Assembly: GCA_937957815.1 (NCBI GenBank)
Contig: CALFXN010000048.1
Location: forward strand, 1-5,525
DNA from: an uncultured Synergistales bacterium
GTDB taxonomy: Bacteria > Synergistota > Synergistia > Synergistales > Aminobacteriaceae
DNA: 5,525 nucleotides
Direction: 5' to 3'
Both the position numbers and the translations under genes were made by a program. The notes beneath the pieces are model-generated. The model was not told where the DNA came from. It searched no databases and was given only the letters and a program-made list of their open reading frames with translations. Shown piece by piece: positions 1 to 5,525 of the stretch. How positions within the stretch are numbered: the stretch's first letter is position 1; every line of letters starts with the position of its first letter.

Positions 1-444
1 CCGTTCGCGCTGGTTGGTGCGGAAAACGTAGCTTCGGTTCCGGCCGGCAAGGGGATGGGGACCGCGACGATCGCGAAGGAAAAACTGCTCGAATGGGATC
101 CGGCCGTTTTCTTCATCGACCTTTCCACGACAACGGGAGGGAAGGAAGCGAACGCGCTGATCGAACTCGGAACGGACTCGTCCCTTGCAACCATCGCAGC
201 GGTGAGGAATGGCGAGATCTACGGAGTGTTGCCCTATAATTCCTACTCCATAAACTTCGGTTCGATCCTGGCGGACGCATGGTTCGTCGGGAAGATTCTG
301 TATCCTGAGCTTTTCGCGGATGTCGATCCCGTGAAGAAGGCCGACGAAATCTATTCATTCCTGGTCGGAAAACCCGTTTTCCCGATGGTGAATTCCGGGT
401 ACGGAAACCAGGTTTTTACGAAACTTTCGCCGCAGAAGGACTGA
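1..444 (+). CDS. Periplasmic substrate-binding protein of an iron-chelate/cobalamin-type ABC importer (3' part)
   Basis: This is the C-terminal 147 residues of a binding protein; the frame is open to the left edge, so the start, signal peptide and N-terminal lobe lie outside the window. The sequence reads like the second lobe of the Peripla_BP_2 (TroA/BtuF/FepB) fold. It has an alternating strand and helix pattern, the segment NGEIYGVLPYNSYSINFGS, then a long helix (ILADAWFVGKILYPELFAD) and a closing KKADEIYSFLVGKPVF helix. That ending is typical of iron-complex binding proteins, especially those of anaerobes and methanogens. Its role would be to capture ligand outside the cytoplasmic membrane and deliver it to the permease encoded next. 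The stop TGA shares its last base with the ATG of the permease gene, so the two are almost certainly in one operon. Ligand (ferric siderophore, haem, cobalamin or other metal chelate) cannot be assigned. The ATG at position 55 is internal, not the real start, because the homologous sequence continues upstream of it. Confidence 0.9.
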   Translation, partial: PFALVGAENVASVPAGKGMGTATIAKEKLLEWDPAVFFIDLSTTTGGKEANALIELGTDSSLATIAAVRNGEIYGVLPYNSYSINFGSILADAWFVGKILYPELFADVDPVKKADEIYSFLVGKPVFPMVNSGYGNQVFTKLSPQKD

Positions 445-1514
445 TGCACCTCGAGCAGGGGAATGTCCCGGACGGATATCTCCGGTATGTCGCGCGCAAG
501 AGAACTCTGCTGACGGGACTCTTTCTCCTTACGTGCGTCGTCGCGATTGCCTCCGTGTGTCTCGGCGCGGTCAGGATTCCCCTCCCGGATGTCCTCGCGG
601 CGCTTTCGGGGAGCGGGACGGCGCCGCGGATCTCGGCGATCGTCTGGAACATCCGGTTGCCGCAGACGCTGACGGCGATATTCGCCGGCGCCTCGCTCGC
701 GCTTTGCGGGACTTTGTCGCAGGCGCTCCTTCGCAATCCGCTCGCATCGCCGTTCACTCTCGGGATCTCGAACGCGGCCGCGTTCGGCGGAGCGTTTTCG
801 ATCATCTTTCTCGGGGCGGGGCGTATGCAGAGCACTGTAGCCGACGCGGTGCGCGTCTCGAACCCACTTACGGCCACGTCGTGCGCCTTTTGCTTCAGCG
901 TGCTCGCTTCGGCGCTGGTCCTGCTGATCGCACGCGCGGGCCGCTCGAAGCCCGAAGTGATGGTCCTCGCCGGTGTCGCTCTCGGATCGCTCTTCACCGC
1001 GGGGACGATGTTTCTCCAGTATTTCGCCGATGACTCGCAGGTTGCGGCCGCCGTGTTCTGGACGTTCGGCGACGTCTCGCGTGCGACGTGGCGGGAACTC
1101 GCGATCATAGCCGTCGTTTTCGCGGGCGTCTTCTCCGGGGCGTCGTTTTTCGCGCTCGATCTGAACGCGCTCGAAGCGGGGGACGAAACGGCCCGGAGTC
1201 TTGGAATCCCGGTCGACGTCCTGCGGGTTCTCGGAATGGGGGTCGTGTCCCTGCTGAGCGCCGTTGTCGTCGCATTCCTCGGAGTCATCGGTTTTATCGG
1301 GCTTGTCGCCCCGCATATGCTCCGGCGCGTCATCGGCAACGACCATCGATTCCTCCTTCCTGCGTCGGCCGTTGCGGGAGCGTGCCTGCTGCTCGCGGCG
1401 GACACGGCGGCGCGTCTTGTCTTTGCGCCGCGCGTGTTGCCGGTTTCGGTGCTGACGGCGTTTCTGGGCGTTCCTGTTTTTCTCGCGATCATCCTGAGGA
1501 CGAGGACCGCATGA
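444..1514 (+). CDS. FecCD-family ABC transporter permease
   Basis: A complete 356-residue integral membrane protein, normal length for FecCD/BtuC permeases, which work as dimers forming the translocation path. Roughly nine to ten hydrophobic segments are visible, beginning about residues 22-42 and ending about 335-351. Family landmarks occur in order: RLPQTLTAIFAGASLALCG (71-89), the SQALLRNPLASPFTLGIS block (92-109), WTFGDVSRATW (206-216), SLGIPVD (252-258), and GFIGLVAPHMLRR (283-295) followed by GNDHRFLLP. This last stretch is the region that contacts the ATPase in BtuC. LLAADTAAR (316-324) and the LPVSVLTAFLGVPVF end are also canonical. The start at 444 overlaps the upstream TGA by one base, and AAGGA (436-440) lies close before it, so translational coupling is likely. 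The stop overlaps the ATPase start by four bases (ATGA). Substrate specificity cannot be read from the permease. Family assignment is secure. Confidence 0.96.
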   Translation: MHLEQGNVPDGYLRYVARKRTLLTGLFLLTCVVAIASVCLGAVRIPLPDVLAALSGSGTAPRISAIVWNIRLPQTLTAIFAGASLALCGTLSQALLRNPLASPFTLGISNAAAFGGAFSIIFLGAGRMQSTVADAVRVSNPLTATSCAFCFSVLASALVLLIARAGRSKPEVMVLAGVALGSLFTAGTMFLQYFADDSQVAAAVFWTFGDVSRATWRELAIIAVVFAGVFSGASFFALDLNALEAGDETARSLGIPVDVLRVLGMGVVSLLSAVVVAFLGVIGFIGLVAPHMLRRVIGNDHRFLLPASAVAGACLLLAADTAARLVFAPRVLPVSVLTAFLGVPVFLAIILRTRTA

Positions 1515-2386
1515 CCGAAGGTCTCTCGGTCCGATCTCTCGGATTCCGTTACGCCGACAGAGTCGTCCTCCGGGACGTGTCGTTCGACGCGCGGGAGGGG
1601 GAATTTCTGGCGATTCTCGGCCCGAACGGCGCGGGAAAAACGACGTTGCTCCGGTGCGTCGACGGCGTTCTTCCGGCGTCTTCGGGGAGCGTCGAAACGA
1701 ACGGCGTCCCGATCACGCGTCTCCCGCGCGCGGAGAGGGCGCGGCGTCTCGCGTACGTTCCACAGCGTTCCGTTCTCGCGGGAGTCACGGCTTTCGATGC
1801 CGTGCTTCTCGGAAGGCGTCCCCACGTCCGCTGGAGCATCGGAGGGGCGGATATCCGGGCGGCCGATGCCGTGATGCGGCGTCTCGGCATCGAAGGTCTG
1901 GCGCTGCGGAGCGTCGACGAGATGAGTGGAGGAGAGCTTCAGATGACCCTTCTCGCCCGCGCTCTCGTGCAGGATCCCCGCGTTCTCCTCATGGACGAGC
2001 CCACGGGCAGCCTCGATCCGCGACACCAGATGGAGATTCTCGGGATCGTCCGGCGCATTGTCCGCGAGCACCATATCGCGGCGGTCATGACCATTCACGA
2101 TATCAACATGGCGCTCCGATTCGCGGACCGGGTGCTCTTTCTCTCGCACTCTCCGGATGAAGCCGGTGCGACCGTGATCCACGCGGCGAAACCTGAAGAG
2201 GTGACGGGAACGATGATCCGCGACGCGTTCGAATTCGATGCCGAGATCGTCGACCATAACGGCGTCAGGGTTTTCGTTCCCGCCGATTTCGGAGAGACTC
2301 CCTCGTCTCGTGCTGACGCTGATCTCTGTAAGCGTTCCTTTCCCCCGACAGTTGACGTAACGGGGCGCGGCCCCGAAAATGAGTGA
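1511..2386 (+). CDS. ABC transporter ATP-binding protein, FecE/BtuD type
   Basis: This 291-residue cytoplasmic ATPase powers the importer formed with the two preceding genes. All nucleotide-binding motifs are intact: Walker A GPNGAGKT (37-44), Q-loop glutamine in YVPQR (Gln85), signature SGGELQ (139-144), Walker B VLLMDEP (158-164, catalytic Glu163), D-loop SLD (167-169) and H-loop His196 in TIHDIN. The layout LAYVPQ...FDAVLLGRRPH and the pattern after the H-loop are typical of iron-chelate and cobalamin ATPases. The ATG at 1511 is chosen because it overlaps the permease stop (ATGA), has GAGGA at 1502-1506 and TGAGGA at 1495-1500 upstream, and starts exactly where family homology begins. The open frame extending upstream to 1088 is only a shadow of the permease. 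The family fold ends near GVRVFVP (251-257); the last ~30 residues look unstructured and overlap promoter-like sequence for nadE. Substrate is unknown. Confidence 0.96.
   Translation: MTEGLSVRSLGFRYADRVVLRDVSFDAREGEFLAILGPNGAGKTTLLRCVDGVLPASSGSVETNGVPITRLPRAERARRLAYVPQRSVLAGVTAFDAVLLGRRPHVRWSIGGADIRAADAVMRRLGIEGLALRSVDEMSGGELQMTLLARALVQDPRVLLMDEPTGSLDPRHQMEILGIVRRIVREHHIAAVMTIHDINMALRFADRVLFLSHSPDEAGATVIHAAKPEEVTGTMIRDAFEFDAEIVDHNGVRVFVPADFGETPSSRADADLCKRSFPPTVDVTGRGPENE
2352..2380 (+). promoter_or_regulatory. Candidate sigma70-type promoter for nadE with a palindrome in its spacer
   Basis: TTGACG (2352-2357, five of six matches to the -35 consensus) is followed after exactly 17 bases by GAAAAT (2375-2380, four of six matches to the -10). 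Transcription would begin near 2387, leaving about 20 bases before the nadE ATG at 2407. The spacer is almost filled by an inverted repeat, CGGGGC (2361-2366), GCG, GCCCCG (2370-2375), which could be an operator or simply a GC-rich hairpin. The site lies inside the poorly conserved 3' tail of the ATPase gene. Prediction is by eye only, and the -10 lacks its first and third consensus bases. Confidence 0.35.
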
Positions 2387-2391
2387 CGTCC

Positions 2392-2398
2392 GGGGGGG
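2392..2398 (+). promoter_or_regulatory. Ribosome-binding site candidate for nadE
   Basis: A run of seven G residues ends eight bases before the ATG at 2407. It is an unusual, pure-G version of a Shine-Dalgarno sequence, but its spacing is right. It supports the long nadE start that includes the extra N-terminal segment. The best internal alternative is GTG at 2599, which has GGGGAAG immediately in front of it, too close for good spacing. Confidence 0.45.
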
Positions 2399-2406
2399 TG
2401 TCCTGA

Positions 2407-4671
<2,265 letters not shown>

Positions 4672-4716
4672 ACGCGGCGTATCCCCCGGAACGTCTTCTG
4701 TTCCATGTTCTCCCTG

Positions 4717-4725
4717 TGGTACGAT
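4717..4725 (+). promoter_or_regulatory. Candidate extended -10 promoter for the small ORF and antiporter
   Basis: TGGTACGAT combines a TGn extension with TACGAT (4720-4725, four of six matches to TATAAT). No convincing -35 is present; TTCTGT at 4696-4701 with an 18-base spacer is the closest. Transcription would begin near 4732, about 34 bases before the small ORF ATG and with its Shine-Dalgarno inside the leader. It lies in the only intergenic gap of any size in the window, where a new transcription unit would be expected. Confidence 0.3.
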
Positions 4726-4750
4726 GAGCGCAAATGAGGAATGACGCTCA
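4725..4750. repeat. Inverted repeat TGAGCG / CGCTCA in the gap before the small ORF
   Basis: TGAGCG (4725-4730) and its exact reverse complement CGCTCA (4745-4750) are separated by 14 bases. The repeat spans the end of the candidate -10 and stops two bases before the GGGAGGA ribosome-binding site. It could be an operator or a weak leader hairpin. A 6-bp repeat of this kind also arises by chance in GC-rich DNA. Confidence 0.3.
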
Positions 4751-4752
4751 CT

Positions 4753-4759
4753 GGGAGGA
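4753..4759 (+). promoter_or_regulatory. Strong Shine-Dalgarno sequence of the 41-codon ORF
   Basis: GGGAGGA is a near-perfect anti-16S match, with six bases between it and the ATG at 4766. It is the best ribosome-binding site in the window and decides that the short ORF, rather than the antiporter ATG 122 bases further on, is where ribosomes load first. Confidence 0.75.
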
Positions 4760-4765
4760 CTCGCC

Positions 4766-4891
4766 ATGAAGACACTGCATTCTCCGCCGCCCGAAAACGA
4801 ATCGTTCCGACATGATCCGGCGCGCCTTCCGGATGTCGCGTGGTTTTTCCTCGGGCCGAAGCCCGACGGAAAACATGGTTTGAGACGATGA
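4766..4891 (+). CDS. Small ORF (41 aa), translationally coupled to the antiporter gene
   Basis: This short gene is below common length cut-offs. It encodes 41 residues beginning [17 protein letters not shown] and ending [16 protein letters not shown] do not recognise it. There is no signal peptide, full membrane segment, cysteine or metal motif. The middle has one short hydrophobic patch (VAWFFLG, 25-31), and the C-terminus is basic. Two features suggest it is translated: GGGAGGA at ideal spacing upstream, and a stop that overlaps the next start as ATGA (4888-4891). The antiporter ATG has no good ribosome-binding site of its own, only a GAG at 4882-4885. So translation through this ORF may load ribosomes onto the antiporter, as a leader peptide would. 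It may instead make a real small protein acting with the antiporter, or be a non-conserved leader. Translation is fairly likely; function is unknown. Confidence 0.55.
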   Translation: MKTLHSPPPENESFRHDPARLPDVAWFFLGPKPDGKHGLRR

Positions 4892-5525
4892 CGCCGCATC
4901 TCGTCGTCTTCACGGTCGGACTTCTCGTCTTCCTGAGCATCTTCGCGAGCAAGATCTCCGGGAAGTTCGGACTGCCGGTCCTCCTGATGTTTCTCGCCAT
5001 CGGAATGCTCGCCGGAGCGGACGGACCCGGGGGAATCTATTTCGACAACGCCGAGGTCGCCAATCTCGTCGGCACGTTCGCTCTGGCTTTCATTCTTTTT
5101 TCGGGCGGAATCGACACGAACTGGGACAGCGTCCGCCCGGTCCTCGGGAATGCGCTGGCGCTTGCGACGCTCGGAGTGGCTCTCACAGCGGCGCTCGTCG
5201 GTATTTTTGCATGGAAGGTCCTCGGTTTCGACATGTACGAGGGATTTCTTCTCGGATCCATCGTGTCGTCCACCGATGCGGCGGCGGTCTTCGCCGTCCT
5301 GCGTTCCAGAGGCGTCGGCCTGAAGGGGAATCTGAGGCCGCTTCTCGAACTCGAGTCCGGCAGCAATGACCCGATGGCGATCTTTCTCACGACGGCGATG
5401 ATCGGACTCATCTCGGACCCGTCGAAATCCTGGGTGTCGTTGCTTCCGTCGCTCGGCGTCGATATGACGGCCGGTTTTCTCACGGGCGCGGCGACCGGAT
5501 TTCTCGCGGGGCGGCTCTTCGACTC
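4888..5525 (+). CDS. nhaP2: K+/H+ antiporter, CPA1 family, CvrA/NhaP2 type (5' part)
   Basis: This is the first 212 residues of a cytoplasmic-membrane cation/proton antiporter; the gene continues past the right edge with no stop in frame. Successive hydrophobic segments lie near residues 5-21, 29-44, 57-74, 86-110, 119-137, 158-178 and 188-208. Segments typical of CvrA/NhaP2 proteins are present: [19 protein letters not shown] (28-46), IYFDN (50-54), [12 protein letters not shown] (66-77), SSTDAAAVF (127-135) and [12 protein letters not shown] (153-164). Asn160-Asp161 is the ion-binding ND pair expected in transmembrane helix 5, and Thr129-Asp130 the conserved pair in helix 4. These proteins exchange cytoplasmic K+ (some also Na+ or other cations) for protons, in K+ and pH homeostasis and osmotic recovery. 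The family's C-terminal regulatory domain would lie outside the window. The ATG at 4888 overlaps the preceding small ORF stop and matches the usual family N-terminus. Ion preference is inferred from similarity only. Confidence 0.93.
   Translation, partial: MTPHLVVFTVGLLVFLSIFASKISGKFGLPVLLMFLAIGMLAGADGPGGIYFDNAEVANLVGTFALAFILFSGGIDTNWDSVRPVLGNALALATLGVALTAALVGIFAWKVLGFDMYEGFLLGSIVSSTDAAAVFAVLRSRGVGLKGNLRPLLELESGSNDPMAIFLTTAMIGLISDPSKSWVSLLPSLGVDMTAGFLTGAATGFLAGRLFD

Noticed and set aside
1088..1510. Upstream extension of the ATPase reading frame, which would give a 432-residue protein
   Set aside because: The extra part is an out-of-frame reading of the permease gene, rich in Arg and Gly. 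The ATPase family N-terminus begins at the ATG at 1511, which has ribosome-binding sites and an ATGA overlap.
416..2257. Antisense open frame (613 codons) opposite the permease and ATPase genes, and a second one at 351-1346
   Set aside because: Both are compositional shadows of the FecCD and ATPase genes, with biased residue content and no family motif.
2361..2375. The CGGGGC/GCCCCG hairpin as an intrinsic terminator of the ABC operon
   Set aside because: It is followed by GAAAAT and then GC-rich sequence rather than a T run, and it lies inside the ATPase coding region before its stop. The operator or chance reading is preferred.

Overview
The window is a GC-rich, gene-dense stretch in which every supported gene lies on the plus strand. 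Most third codon positions are G or C. Starts have purine-rich ribosome-binding sites, and neighbouring genes repeatedly share bases at stop/start junctions (TGATG or ATGA). The gene content is bacterial: a full FecBCD-type importer, a long glutamine-dependent NAD+ synthetase of the mycobacterial architecture, and a CvrA/NhaP2-type K+/H+ antiporter. The lineage cannot be fixed from this sequence. A GC-rich, possibly anaerobic bacterium fits, but that is inference.

Layout. (1) Positions 1-2386 hold an iron-chelate/cobalamin-type ABC importer operon. It contains the C-terminal part of a periplasmic substrate-binding protein (start outside the window), a complete FecCD permease and a complete ATPase. 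The binding protein and permease overlap by one base, and the permease and ATPase by four, so the three are probably co-transcribed and translationally coupled. (2) After a 20-base gap comes nadE (2407-4671). All glutaminase and synthetase motifs are present. The protein also has an extra N-terminal stretch of about 75 residues that resembles the helix-turn-helix of IS3-family OrfA transposase subunits. A promoter-like TTGACG-17-GAAAAT, with a palindrome filling its spacer, lies inside the 3' end of the ATPase gene and could drive nadE separately. (3) A 94-base gap (4672-4765) holds a stem-loop around the nadE stop, a weak extended -10 promoter candidate and a strong Shine-Dalgarno sequence. 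(4) That Shine-Dalgarno serves a 41-codon small gene absent from routine gene calls. Its stop overlaps the ATG of (5), a K+/H+ antiporter that runs off the right edge.

Function. The ABC genes form one uptake machine: binding protein, membrane channel and motor. NadE makes NAD+ from deamido-NAD+ using glutamine nitrogen. The antiporter exports K+ in exchange for H+. I see no functional link between the three modules beyond shared orientation. No RNA genes, CRISPR array, intact mobile element or defence system were seen. The two least ordinary things are the OrfA-like N-terminus on NadE and the coupled small ORF in front of the antiporter.
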